From contig NZ_CP152342.1 in the NCBI RefSeq assembly GCF_045291395.1, forward strand, positions 3,720,001 through 3,784,000: DNA of 64,000 bases, in the 5' to 3' direction. This document shows positions 10,429-18,479 of the stretch, one piece after another. A program made the translations under genes and the position numbers. The notes below the pieces were generated by a model, which searched no databases, was not told where the DNA came from, and saw nothing but the letters and a program-made list of their open reading frames with translations. How positions within the stretch are numbered: the stretch's first letter is position 1; each line of letters starts with the position of its first letter. The stretch comes from MR-S7 sp000400995 (GTDB lineage: Bacteria > Pseudomonadota > Gammaproteobacteria > Burkholderiales > Burkholderiaceae_C).

Positions 10429-10457
10429 ATCTTAGCCCCAGCCATCCTGCATTTCAA
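10429..10457 (-). promoter_or_regulatory. Sigma-70 promoter of the secreted-protein gene
   Basis: On the minus strand TTGAAA (10452-10457) and TAAGAT (10429-10434) are separated by 17 bp, close to the sigma-70 consensus. Transcription would start near 10421, giving a leader of about 75 nt before the ATG at 10344. Confidence 0.65.
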
Positions 10458-10476
10458 CCGGGTGCAATGCTATTTT

Positions 10477-10509
10477 AAAAAAAACCGCTGCCTGTTGCAC
10501 TGCTGCAAC
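10477..10509 (-). terminator. Likely terminator at the end of the T2SS-like operon
   Basis: Reading the minus strand, a stem GTTGCA / TGCAAC (10494-10509) with a 4-base loop is followed after 9 bases by a run of eight T. It lies 28 bp past the lipoprotein stop and just before the promoter of the next gene. The stem is short, so efficiency is uncertain. Confidence 0.5.
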
Positions 10510-10537
10510 GAGCCTTTTAGCATCGCGCCCATTCAAG

Positions 10538-10975
10538 TCACTGAACAGCGGGACGGTCAGCATGGTACCACTGACCATCGATCCAGATCCACTGATCCTG
10601 CCGCTCGGCCGTGATGTTCTTCACACGTACCGCCGGAACCGAATAAGTCATCTTGACATGGACCGCAGCGCGATCGCCCTCGATGGCGCCGGCGCTCAGC
10701 ACCTTTACCTCGTCATAAACGAGGCCTCCACGCTTGAGATACCCCTGCAGAGTCCAGTCAGGCTTTTTCGACAGTTCTTCGTAGCCCCAGGCCGTGACGC
10801 GGTCGTTGTCTTTCATGGCTTGCCAGTAGGCGGTGGCGCGCTGCAGCAATGCCTCTTGGGTTTTCGCACCATGGCCTGGCACTGAAGCACAGCCCATCAA
10901 GCTCAGCGCCACCAGGCTGGCAATGGATACCGAGCGGCACAGCAGGCGCCGGCGATGCGGCAGGGACGTCGTCAT
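10538..10975 (-). CDS. Small lipoprotein at the 3' end of the T2SS-like operon
   Basis: This 145-residue protein has an arginine-rich start and the lipobox LMGC (SIASLVALSLMGCASVPG), predicting lipidation at Cys-29. The mature ~115 residues (LLQRATAYWQAMKDNDRVTAW, YDEVKVLSAGAIEGDRAAVHV, QDQWIWIDGQWYHA) look like an NTF2/SnoaL-type cone fold with alternating helix and strands. No catalytic motif is apparent. The start has a good AAGGAGAA ribosome site. It is 58 bp downstream of gspD, so it may act as a pilotin-like or accessory factor for the secretin; that is a positional inference, since no pilotin signature is visible. Confidence 0.7.
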   Translation of the reverse strand: MTTSLPHRRRLLCRSVSIASLVALSLMGCASVPGHGAKTQEALLQRATAYWQAMKDNDRVTAWGYEELSKKPDWTLQGYLKRGGLVYDEVKVLSAGAIEGDRAAVHVKMTYSVPAVRVKNITAERQDQWIWIDGQWYHADRPAVQ

Positions 10976-11033
10976 GTGTGATGTTCTCCTTGTAGGTTAA
11001 AGAAGGGGCACAAGGCCAAGCACCCCATTGCAA

Positions 11034-13445
11034 TCAGGGGGCCGCCAGCGGGCTAATTGCGTCCTTGAACGAGGGTGGCACGCTTCGGGGAGGGTCCAAT
11101 TGTGGCAACGGGGTGAGGTTGGTTTGTGTGGTCAGGCCACGCAGGCGGTCACGCATTTCGGCGCTGGCCGAACGCAGCGCATCGTCGTCTTCGAGCACCC
11201 GCGGGGTGAGCATGACCAGCAGTTCGGTGCGGGCACTGGTGCTCTCGGAGGTGGAGAACAGAGCACCCAGAAGAGGAATATTGCGCAAGCCTGGCACGCC
11301 ATTGTTACCAGCAGTTTCGTTTTCGCTGATGACCCCACCCAGAACGATAGGCTCGCCCGAGCGTACCGCTACGCGTGTCTGGATTTGACGCGCGAGGAAA
11401 TAACGCTGTCGGGTGGCAGTATCTTCCTCGCCCACATCCGTGACCTGCTGCAAGATGTCGAGGGTGATAAGCCCACTGGCGTTCACGGATGGCGTGACAT
11501 TGAGCACCACACCCGTATCCTTGTAGGTAATGTTCTCGGTGGCGAAACCGCCAGTGCTGGCAATGGTGGTGGATGTCTTGATGGGTTGCTGCCTGCCCAC
11601 CATGATGCTGGCACTGTGGTTGTCCAACACGAGCACGGAGGGGCTGGAGAGTACCTTGAGTTGCGAATTGGCAGCCAGGGCATTGAGCGTGGCGCGCACG
11701 GCGCCCGCTTTGTTGAGGATGGTGTAGGAGAAGCCCGGTTGTTTGGTGCCAATGTTTCCCGAGCTGTTGTTCGAGTTCAGCAATGATGCTTGGCCCGTAC
11801 GGTCGCCGCTCATGTGGTTTTCGATGAACCATTCGACGCCGTACTTCAGATTCCCGTTGAGGCTGACCTCGACAATGCTGGCTTCGATGAGCACCTGGGT
11901 AGGGGCACGGTCAAGCTCGCGCAAGGCACGCTCAATGCGCCGGTATTCTGCGCGCGGCGCTCGGATCATGAGCGCGTTGCGCGACGCATCCGCCACGATA
12001 CGGACGTTGCCTTCGAGCGTGCTGACAGACGTTGCAGGCGCCGCAGTTGCGTTATTGGTCTGCGCTCCAGTTCCCAGAGTCCCCAACGAACCGAAGCTGT
12101 TATTCGACTGATTATTGCCCATGGAGGTTTGCTGACCGCTGCCAAAGATGCCGCTGCTGCGGGAGGAGCCGAACTGCGAGGGCGCGGATCCCGCCGCCAC
12201 GCCCCCCACCCCACCCGCCCCACCCGCCCCGAAGAGTCCGTTAAGCATCTCTGCCATCTTGACGGCTGAGCCGTTTTGCACGGAGTAAACGAACAGGCTG
12301 TGCTCTAGGCCATCGGTAGGCTTGTCGAGGCGACGGATCCAGGTTTCGACCTGCTGGAGGATGTGGCTACGCGGTGTGACGACCACGAGCGCATTGAGCC
12401 GTTCCACGGGGAATAGGCGGATCAAGCCGGACAAGGGGCCAGCAGATGCCGAAGTGATCACCGGGCTATTGGCAGCCGGGTTAGCAACTACGGAGCCGCC
12501 CACCCCGGGACGAGGGGCAGAAGAGCCGCCCGTCCTCGGCGACGCAGGACTGCCGCCGCTGCCGCCAAATGGCGAAGACCCGGTACCGTCGCTGCCCAGC
12601 ATGGCTTGTAGTGCTTCGTTAACGACACTGACATTGGCGTTTTCCAGCACAAATACGCCTAGCGACATGCCCGCAAGGAAATCCACATCGAAGGCCTCCA
12701 CCATCTCCAGCCATCCGCTGATCTGAGACTTGCTGCCTTGCAGGACGAGCAGGTTGCGGATGCTGTCAACGTAGGTGATAGCCTCACGCGATGCCAGGGG
12801 TGCCAGAATTTTGGCCATCTCGGCTGCGGCGATGTGGTTGAGCGGCACGATGACTGTGCCCGATCCTGCTAGATCCTTGACCCTGGCCGCGCCCACAATA
12901 GGACGCGTCCCCACCGTGACCGAGCGCTTGGTGACGTGGTACACCCCAGCATTGTCCCGGTTGATGACAAGGTCGTGCGGCAGCAGCACAGCGTCGAGCA
13001 CTTCAAGTACCTGGCTGCGCGGGAGAGGCTGGCGGGTGTGCAGGCTGACGACGGCATCGCCACCCGCGTCAATGGTGTAGTTGAGTTTGAGTAGGTCGCC
13101 CAGCAAGGCTTCGGCTAGATTGGCAACGGAGATGTTCTCAAAGTTCAGAGACACCTTGTCTCCACGCGCGAGCATGGGATCGATCTTGGGCTTGAGATCG
13201 GGCTTGAACTGGTTGTCGTTGCCCGGGAACAGGTGCGCCTTGGTCGATGCAGGCTCTGCCTGTGCCTGCTGTGCCCCAGACTGCGTGGCGAGTTGGGGCG
13301 CGGCTGCAACTGCCTGCTTAGCGGGCAACGGAGAGATTGCCGACGGTGAAACTTGGACAGCCTCGTCAGCGGAGGGCACGCCATTCGTGCTGGCACAACC
13401 CACTGCAAGCAATGCCAGCATGAGGATGGATGGCCTGATATTCAT
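11034..13445 (-). CDS. gspD: Type II secretion-type secretin (GspD)
   Basis: An 803-residue outer-membrane secretin. The start ATG at 13445 gives a lipoprotein-type signal (MLALLAVGC, Cys-17), so this secretin is probably itself lipidated. N-terminal N0/N1-type domains follow (FENISVANLAEALLGDLLKL, VIVPLNHIAAAEMAKILAPL), then a Gly/Ser/Pro-rich linker and another N domain. The C-terminal secretin domain is clear: LSSPSVLVLDNHSASIMVG, VLNVTPSVNASGLITLDI, EPIVLGGVISENE, GVPGLRNIPLLGALFS and TELLVMLTPRVLED. A second low-complexity Gly/Ser/Asn segment near residues 470-520 is typical of GspD. It forms the exit channel of the machine encoded upstream. Confidence 0.93.
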   Translation of the reverse strand: MNIRPSILMLALLAVGCASTNGVPSADEAVQVSPSAISPLPAKQAVAAAPQLATQSGAQQAQAEPASTKAHLFPGNDNQFKPDLKPKIDPMLARGDKVSLNFENISVANLAEALLGDLLKLNYTIDAGGDAVVSLHTRQPLPRSQVLEVLDAVLLPHDLVINRDNAGVYHVTKRSVTVGTRPIVGAARVKDLAGSGTVIVPLNHIAAAEMAKILAPLASREAITYVDSIRNLLVLQGSKSQISGWLEMVEAFDVDFLAGMSLGVFVLENANVSVVNEALQAMLGSDGTGSSPFGGSGGSPASPRTGGSSAPRPGVGGSVVANPAANSPVITSASAGPLSGLIRLFPVERLNALVVVTPRSHILQQVETWIRRLDKPTDGLEHSLFVYSVQNGSAVKMAEMLNGLFGAGGAGGVGGVAAGSAPSQFGSSRSSGIFGSGQQTSMGNNQSNNSFGSLGTLGTGAQTNNATAAPATSVSTLEGNVRIVADASRNALMIRAPRAEYRRIERALRELDRAPTQVLIEASIVEVSLNGNLKYGVEWFIENHMSGDRTGQASLLNSNNSSGNIGTKQPGFSYTILNKAGAVRATLNALAANSQLKVLSSPSVLVLDNHSASIMVGRQQPIKTSTTIASTGGFATENITYKDTGVVLNVTPSVNASGLITLDILQQVTDVGEEDTATRQRYFLARQIQTRVAVRSGEPIVLGGVISENETAGNNGVPGLRNIPLLGALFSTSESTSARTELLVMLTPRVLEDDDALRSASAEMRDRLRGLTTQTNLTPLPQLDPPRSVPPSFKDAISPLAAP

Positions 13446-13495
13446 AGAGATGTCACTCCAATATATTGGTGCTGCATACCGCAGGCGCGTCCGGC

Positions 13496-14007
13496 TCACG
13501 GCCGGCGCGCACGCACCGGCGCGGGAGCTTTCGGCGGGGTGGCACCCGCTTCCAGCAGCCGCTCTATGCGCCGGTTGTCGGTGGACAGGAACACGGCCTT
13601 GCGGCCATCGAATGATTCGATGCTCCACGGTTTGGTTTCCGTGGTGAGCTTGAGTTTTTTCCGTCGGGCTGCTGCAGCATGGCTACGCGAGCCGAGCCTG
13701 ACTCCAACACCGCCATCAAGCGCGACTGGCTCAGGACATCAGCCGCTTCGTCTTTCTTCTTCTCGGCCACCTGGGGAGGGCGACGCGACACCCAAAGCAC
13801 CGGCCGCTCGCGGGCCTGCTGGACAACCGCACCTCGCGGGCCAGGAATAGGCTCGAATGCGGGTAGATCGGGCCTGCGCTCACGCGGCGGCGTCCAGGTC
13901 GCCTTCTGGGTCTGCCACCAATAGGTGCTCACAACCAAGGCCACTGCAGCAAGGAAGGGGCCCAGGAGCCAAGGCTTGGGGCCTGTCATCAATCGTTTCC
14001 CCTTCAT
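13496..14007 (-). CDS. T2SS accessory inner-membrane protein in the GspC/PilP position (frameshifted at a 6-T run)
   Basis: The start ATG at 14007 overlaps the GspM-like stop (ATGA). The N-terminus is basic, then one membrane segment (WLLGPFLAAVALVVSTYWW), then a Pro/Arg-rich periplasmic linker. The frame is lost at the T run 13655-13660. Adding one base restores LKLTTETKPWSIESFDGRK, VFLSTDNRRIERLLEAGA and a stop at 13496-13498, for about 170 residues. The restored C-terminus looks like a small beta domain as in GspC HR or PilP. A bitopic protein directly before the secretin fits the GspC or PilP linking role, but sequence identity to either is not evident to me. Confidence 0.6.
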
Positions 14008-14561
14008 GGCTGTTTGTTTTCCAAAGCCGCGGAAGCGATCGGTGCTTCGAGCTGGAGCGTGATACGGCCGTTCTGGCCCGATGCACCGGTGTTGGCACCA
14101 TCGCGCATGATGCTGACTGCTCGTATCCACAGGACTGGAGTATGGGTTTGTAGGGTTCCCATGAAGTGCAGCAGCTTGACCCACTCGCCAGTGATAGTGG
14201 CCGTCAGGCGAACCCGCGCAAGCTTGCCGTCCGCTGCGGACTCAACGGCCACCTGGGAGGAAACAAGAGTGCTACCGGAAGACGAGATGAGTTCGCGCAA
14301 CTGCTGCTGCATTTCGTTTTGCGCACTTTCACCACCAGGATGCACAAGGGGACTCACGCTTTGGCGCACGGTTTCCAGCAAGGCCTGGATGTCGGGCCCT
14401 GCGCTGACGATGCCGTCGAGCCGCTCACTGCGGGATTCGAGCAATTGCTGTGCTTTGTCGTAGCGTCCCCAGAGCGCGTGGTAGACGAGGGCAGCACATG
14501 CGAGCACAGCCAACCCGCACAACAGCACGGTGACGATGGCCCGGCGCGTCCAGATGTTCAT
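14004..14561 (-). CDS. gspM: GspM/PilO-like T2SS inner-membrane protein
   Basis: This 185-residue protein has one N-terminal membrane helix (AIVTVLLCGLAVLACAALVY), a short coiled segment (YDKAQQLLESRSERLDGIV) and a ferredoxin-like periplasmic domain (GSTLVSSQVAVESAADGK, VRLTATITGEWVKLLHFMGT, LWIRAVSIMR). This is the layout of GspM/PilO proteins, which pair with GspL/PilN in the inner-membrane platform. Start and stop overlap the neighbours by 4 bp (ATGA) on both sides, and position after gspL matches canonical gsp order. Confidence 0.8.
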   Translation of the reverse strand: MNIWTRRAIVTVLLCGLAVLACAALVYHALWGRYDKAQQLLESRSERLDGIVSAGPDIQALLETVRQSVSPLVHPGGESAQNEMQQQLRELISSSGSTLVSSQVAVESAADGKLARVRLTATITGEWVKLLHFMGTLQTHTPVLWIRAVSIMRDGANTGASGQNGRITLQLEAPIASAALENKQP

Positions 14562-15559
14562 GGCTTTGCCTCCTCGCCGCGCCAGCGCATCTCGAAAGCG
14601 AAGCGTTCCTTGTTCAGCGCGTTGTCGCGCACGTTGGCCGAGGTGGCCCGCACATCGGCAAACATGGCTTGGCGCCCCAGACGCGCGATAAGGTCAACGG
14701 CATTGGCGGTGTACCCGGTGATCCGGATGTCGCCACCGTTGATTTCGATACGGTCAAGCCAAGTGTCATCCGGGAGCACTTCCGAGAGCTGCTCAACCAC
14801 GCTGGCGAGCGGAAGAGCCGTGCTCGCACCAGCGCGCAAATCCTGCGCCATGACTGTCTGGGCACGCAGTTCGTCGAGCTGCGCGCGCAAGGGGGCGGCC
14901 TGGGGCTCAACCGCACCGACATGCCGGACGGCCAGCACGACAGCCTGGCGCTTCAGGATCAGCGGCATGAGCGCGGGTATGGCGATCGCGGCCACGACGA
15001 TTAGCACTCCCGCGAGCCCAAGGCCATCCATCCACCGCCGCCGCTTCTGCAGAGCCGTCCAGGCGGTGCTGCGCACCGGCAGCGCCCGCCCTTGGCGCGC
15101 CAGGAACACAGGGGCTGCAGCACTCAGGGTTTGCCTCTCCAGCGCCGCGTCCTGCACACTACGCCGGCAGACGCCCCATTCGACGAACCAGCCGCCTTTG
15201 GCCTCGGGGACAGCACGCCAGGCGACCACGATCTGATCGGGGGGAAGGGGCGAGACGCGCCACATCGCCTCCTGCACGGCCAAGCCCAGCGCCCGATGCG
15301 GCATATCCGCGAATTGAAGAGTGCCCCACAGGCATTCGGATTCCGGGATGAGCAGACCAGCCGCCTGGCGGCTGTCGCTCCTGGGGCGCAGCCAATCGCC
15401 TGCCAGCGCCCAGCGGCTCGCGTCCGCCGATACGAGAGGTTGTACCGTTGTAGGCCACCATCCGCGCTGGATGAGCAGTTGCCTGCAGTCGCCAAATCCC
15501 CAGCCGATCCGATCCAGGGCGGTGGAGATGCGATGCTGCAGCTCGCCTTTATCTGCCAT
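14558..15559 (-). CDS. gspL: GspL/PilN-like T2SS inner-membrane protein
   Basis: A 333-residue bitopic protein. The cytoplasmic N-terminal ~170 residues are weakly like GspL (RALGLAVQEAMWRVSPLPPDQ). A membrane helix follows near residues 178-202 (GLAGVLIVVAAIAIPALMPLI), then a periplasmic PilN-like domain (LSEVLPDDTWLDRIEINGGDI, IRITGYTANAVDLIARL). GspL normally couples the GspE ATPase to the pseudopilus platform. The start at 15559 lies inside the 3' end of the repaired gspK frame (11 bp overlap), and the stop overlaps gspM. It is shorter than classical ~400-residue GspL, consistent with a divergent T2SS subtype. Confidence 0.8.
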   Translation of the reverse strand: MADKGELQHRISTALDRIGWGFGDCRQLLIQRGWWPTTVQPLVSADASRWALAGDWLRPRSDSRQAAGLLIPESECLWGTLQFADMPHRALGLAVQEAMWRVSPLPPDQIVVAWRAVPEAKGGWFVEWGVCRRSVQDAALERQTLSAAAPVFLARQGRALPVRSTAWTALQKRRRWMDGLGLAGVLIVVAAIAIPALMPLILKRQAVVLAVRHVGAVEPQAAPLRAQLDELRAQTVMAQDLRAGASTALPLASVVEQLSEVLPDDTWLDRIEINGGDIRITGYTANAVDLIARLGRQAMFADVRATSANVRDNALNKERFAFEMRWRGEEAKP

Positions 15560-16467
15560 GGGTTGAGTTCCTGTTCTCGGGGCTGTTCATGCGGCGCGTG
15601 GGTTCAAGCGAGAGGGTTGTCCAGGGCGTCAGCGTATCCGGCCTCTCGCTCAAGTCGATCCATGCCTCGCGCTGCCACCAACGTCCGCCTTCCGCCTGAA
15701 TGGAGACTCGCATCCTGACCGTCCTCGCGCTAACGCCGCCAGGGGAAAAAGTTCTGCCGCAGGCCCGGACAGGAACTCGCTTGCGCGTGATTCAGGGGGG
15801 ATGAAAGGATTTGCTCTCCGAACCCCTTTCGGCCCGAGAGCATATCGATCAGCGCCGGAGGCGCCGCATCGATGCGGATGCGTGACTGCCCATTGACTCC
15901 CAAGAAAGGCATGATTATCTCATACAGCTCAGGGGTCATTCCCAGCACCATCCGCAATTCCGACAGGTCGTCCAGCCCTCTATTGGGAGGGCCAGTCGGC
16001 CGGCCAGCCGCACGGTATTGGGGAGCTTCGGCGCCGCCTATCTCGCCTGGCTCGCTGTCCGGATCAATGTAGTCTCTGATGCGCGTAATCATGATCAAGG
16101 CTTCGCCAGGGGGAAGCCCTCCCGCCCGTTCAAACAAGGCCTGCAGCAGTTCATCACTCGCGACATTTACGTCGATCAGCCCCGAAGACGGGATGGTCTC
16201 AATCCGGACATTGTTGTTTCCAAGCTGCAGATGCTGGCGGCGGTAGAAACTTCCAGCGGCACGGTCGGCCATGAGATTTTGCACGCCCAACTGCAGCGCG
16301 GTATCTAGCGCCAACTCCATCCGCAGACGCTCCAGGTCAATGGATACTCTCTGCGTCTGCTGCCGTATGCTGTTCGCACTAACGAGCACCAGCAGGGAGA
16401 GCGCAGCCATCAACCAGAGCACCAGCACCAGCGCAGTGCCTCGGCCGTTTCTTCCGCCACGGCTCAT
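15549..16467 (-). CDS. gspK: Minor pseudopilin GspK (two frameshifts near the 3' end)
   Basis: From the ATG at 16467 (overlapping the gspJ stop) the protein starts RGTALVLVLWLMAALSLLVLV, the GspK-type pseudopilin helix. It then has the long GspK alpha-domain (GSFYRRQHLQLGNNNVRIE, SSGLIDVNVASDELLQALFE, TRIRDYIDPDSEPGEIGGAE, DDLSELRMVLGMTPELYE). As given, the frame ends early at 15730. Adding one base at the G run 15795-15800 and one at the A/G runs 15742-15750 restores ESRASEFLSGPAAELFSPGG and VRMRVSIQAEGGRWWQREAW, stopping at 15549. The repaired length is about 306 residues, normal for GspK. GspK caps the pseudopilus tip with GspI and GspJ. Confidence 0.85.
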
Positions 16468-17075
16468 CGCGCCCTCGACAATGCAAAGACCAGGGGAGGC
16501 CACGCGCCTTGCGCATCCGCCAGCTCGACCCGGACACGGGCGGGAAAACTCGGCTTGGATGCATCCCATTGCTGAACCCACTGGCCGGTCTTGCCATCCT
16601 GGTAGAACCATTGCAGTGTCCGGACGTCGGCCAGCAGCGTAGCGCGCTGGGACTGGCCCCAGTCCAAAGCCATCGCCATGCCATCGTAGGGCAGCACCTC
16701 GAGCGCCAGATCCACTCTTCCGTCCGGATGGCGCAGGGGCGTCGAACGGAATACATAGAGACCGCCATCGCTGCTCCGCTCGGGCAAGGGGGCAACCCAC
16801 ATGGCGCCGGCCGCATTGCCGATGAAGAAGTTCACCAGGGCTCCGTTGTCTTGCCTGACCAGCAAGCGCAACGTATCGAACTTGCGGCCCAGCCATTGGC
16901 CCACCACCATCATGCGCTCGGCGCGGTCGATGACCTGCTGGTTGCGGTCTTCGGTACGCCCGATGACACCAAAACCCGCAAACACGAGGCCCACCACCGC
17001 AGTCGTGACCATGAGGGCAATGAGCAGTTCGAGCAAAGTGAAGCCGCTTTGCCGTGCCTTGGACATGCGGTTCAT
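16464..17075 (-). CDS. gspJ: Minor pseudopilin GspJ
   Basis: This 203-residue protein has a type IV prepilin leader: basic residues, then QSG|FTLLELLIALMVTTAVVG with Glu at +5, the prepilin-peptidase site. The C-terminal domain has the GspJ features DRNQQVIDRAERMMVVGQWL, SDGGLYVFRSTPLRHPDG and VRTLQWFYQDGKTGQWV. The start at 17075 is chosen because it overlaps the gspI stop (ATGA); longer upstream starts would run through gspI. It forms part of the tip complex of the pseudopilus. No prepilin peptidase gene is present in the window, so processing must use an enzyme encoded elsewhere. Confidence 0.88.
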   Translation of the reverse strand: MNRMSKARQSGFTLLELLIALMVTTAVVGLVFAGFGVIGRTEDRNQQVIDRAERMMVVGQWLGRKFDTLRLLVRQDNGALVNFFIGNAAGAMWVAPLPERSSDGGLYVFRSTPLRHPDGRVDLALEVLPYDGMAMALDWGQSQRATLLADVRTLQWFYQDGKTGQWVQQWDASKPSFPARVRVELADAQGAWPPLVFALSRAR

Positions 17076-17494
17076 TGCAGCACCCGGTAGGGTTTCCATG
17101 CGGTCCAAGCCAGGGCAGTACCGCCCTCCTGGGCAACTCTGACCGTCACCCTGCCGACTCGCAAGGGCGGCCCTTGGGGCCGACCGAAGTCTTCGCTCAT
17201 GACCACTTGCTCGGGCTCCACGTTGGCGCTCCATTGCCACCCGCCCAATTGCCCTGCAGGCTGCTGAATCAGGTCTTCGGCGAACGTGGCCGAGGACAGA
17301 ACGGATCGCACAACCAGTGCGGCCTCCACGCGCGACTGCACGTCCACCACGCTCTTGGAGCCCTGGCCCACGGTTCTATACAGCGCGGCAAACGCGATGG
17401 ATGCAATGGCCATCGCAACCAGTGCTTCGAGCAAGCTGAAGCCGCTTGCGCGAGCCAGTGACCTGGCCCGCCGTGAACGCATCTCCATGCTCAT
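17072..17494 (-). CDS. gspI: Minor pseudopilin GspI
   Basis: A 140-residue protein with an Arg-rich leader and cleavage site ASG|FSLLEALVAMAIASIAFAAL (Glu at +5). The short C-terminal domain, with DLIQQPAGQLGGWQWSANVE and VGRVTVRVAQEGGTALAWT, is of GspI size. Start and stop codons overlap gspH and gspJ by 4 bp (ATGA), so translation is coupled. An alternative ATG two codons in (MEMRSRR) cannot be excluded. Confidence 0.85.
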   Translation of the reverse strand: MSMEMRSRRARSLARASGFSLLEALVAMAIASIAFAALYRTVGQGSKSVVDVQSRVEAALVVRSVLSSATFAEDLIQQPAGQLGGWQWSANVEPEQVVMSEDFGRPQGPPLRVGRVTVRVAQEGGTALAWTAWKPYRVLQ

Positions 17495-17966
17495 GATGCA
17501 GCCGACTGCTCCACCGTTCCCAGCAGCCAGTTCACCTGGAATACGACCCCCTGCCCCCCTTCACGGGACACGGCGAACCGCCCGCCCCCGGCCCCACCGT
17601 CGGCGTTGAAGACGAAGACGGGCTGGCCACCCCTGCCTCCGCATTGCGCTGGGATTGCATAGGCTCCCAGCTAATTTGTACCGACGGCGGGATATCCAGC
17701 CTGGCTTTGCCGTCCGTGATCAACTGGCGCGCCTGCGGGTCGTATGCAACGACCACCGTGCGTCCCTCTTGCACGCACAGCGCCCGAGCACGACCGAACT
17801 GGGTCGCCACGTCTCGGACAGCCTGGTGGTAACGGGAGCGTTCCATGAAAGACTGGGCGCCCCCTCCCACCATCGTCGCCGCCAGGGCTGCCAGCGAGAG
17901 CACGACCAGCAGTTCCAGAAGCGTGAAACCGGCTTGCCTCGCCCTGGGCGCCAAACGACAATTCAT
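17491..17966 (-). CDS. gspH: Minor pseudopilin GspH (frameshifted at a 4-C run)
   Basis: The N-terminus has the prepilin site RQAG|FTLLELLVVLSLAALAA with Glu at +5, followed by the GspH core (ARALCVQEGRTVVVAYDPQAR, ARLDIPPSVQISWEPMQ). The frame is lost at the C run 17630-17633 and would otherwise continue into low-complexity Ser/Pro/Gly. Adding one base restores GQPVFVFNADGGAGGGRFAV, GVVFQVNWLLGTVEQSAAS and a TGA at 17491-17493 overlapping the gspI ATG. VFVF-x-x-DG-x-(S/G)GG is a typical C-terminal GspH strand pair. Repaired length is about 158 residues. Confidence 0.82.
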
Positions 17967-18005
17967 AGGAGTGAAGGCAAAGCAGGCCGAACCAGAAGCC
18001 CCGCG

Positions 18006-18455
18006 TCAGTTGAATACGTCCGCATCCTCGCCATCGCCACCCGGCCGGCCATCGCCCCCCAGAGAGAAGATGTCGGGACCACCATGGCGGCCTTGCAGTT
18101 TGTATTGATAGGCGCCGCCCCAGGGGTCGGCAGGCAACCCCTTCTTGAGATAGGGGCCATTCCAGCCCGACGCGGTCGCGGGACGATCCACCAGTGCGCG
18201 CAGCCCTTCGGCATCGTTCGGATAACGGCCGACGTCAAGCTTGAACAGATCCACGCCTTGTTCGATTTCCGCGATCTGAACCCGGGCCGTCTTCGATTTC
18301 GCGCCGCCCAACTGGTCCAGCACCTTGGGGCCGACGAGGCCGGCCAGCAAGGTCAGGATCACCAGCACCACCAGCAGCTCGATTAGCGTGAAGCCTTTGG
18401 AGCCGCGTTTTTTCAGCGCATGGGAAATACCGGCATAAGCGACGTGCTTCTTCAT
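18006..18455 (-). CDS. gspG: Major pseudopilin GspG
   Basis: This 149-residue protein has a leader (MKKHVAYAGISHALKKRGSK) and the site KG|FTLIELLVVLVILTLLAGLV. The GspG body follows: VGPKVLDQLGGAKSKTARVQ, IEQGVDLFKLDVGRYPNDAEG and ASGWNGPYLKKGLPADPWGGA. The C-terminus DIFSLGGDGRPGGDGEDADVF is the conserved Asp-rich, calcium-binding end. The ATG at 18455 is preferred over one at 18476 because AAGGA lies 8 bp before it. It is the main subunit of the pseudopilus. Confidence 0.93.
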   Translation of the reverse strand: MKKHVAYAGISHALKKRGSKGFTLIELLVVLVILTLLAGLVGPKVLDQLGGAKSKTARVQIAEIEQGVDLFKLDVGRYPNDAEGLRALVDRPATASGWNGPYLKKGLPADPWGGAYQYKLQGRHGGPDIFSLGGDGRPGGDGEDADVFN

Positions 18456-18479
18456 ATGCGAAATCCTTGGAAACATTTT

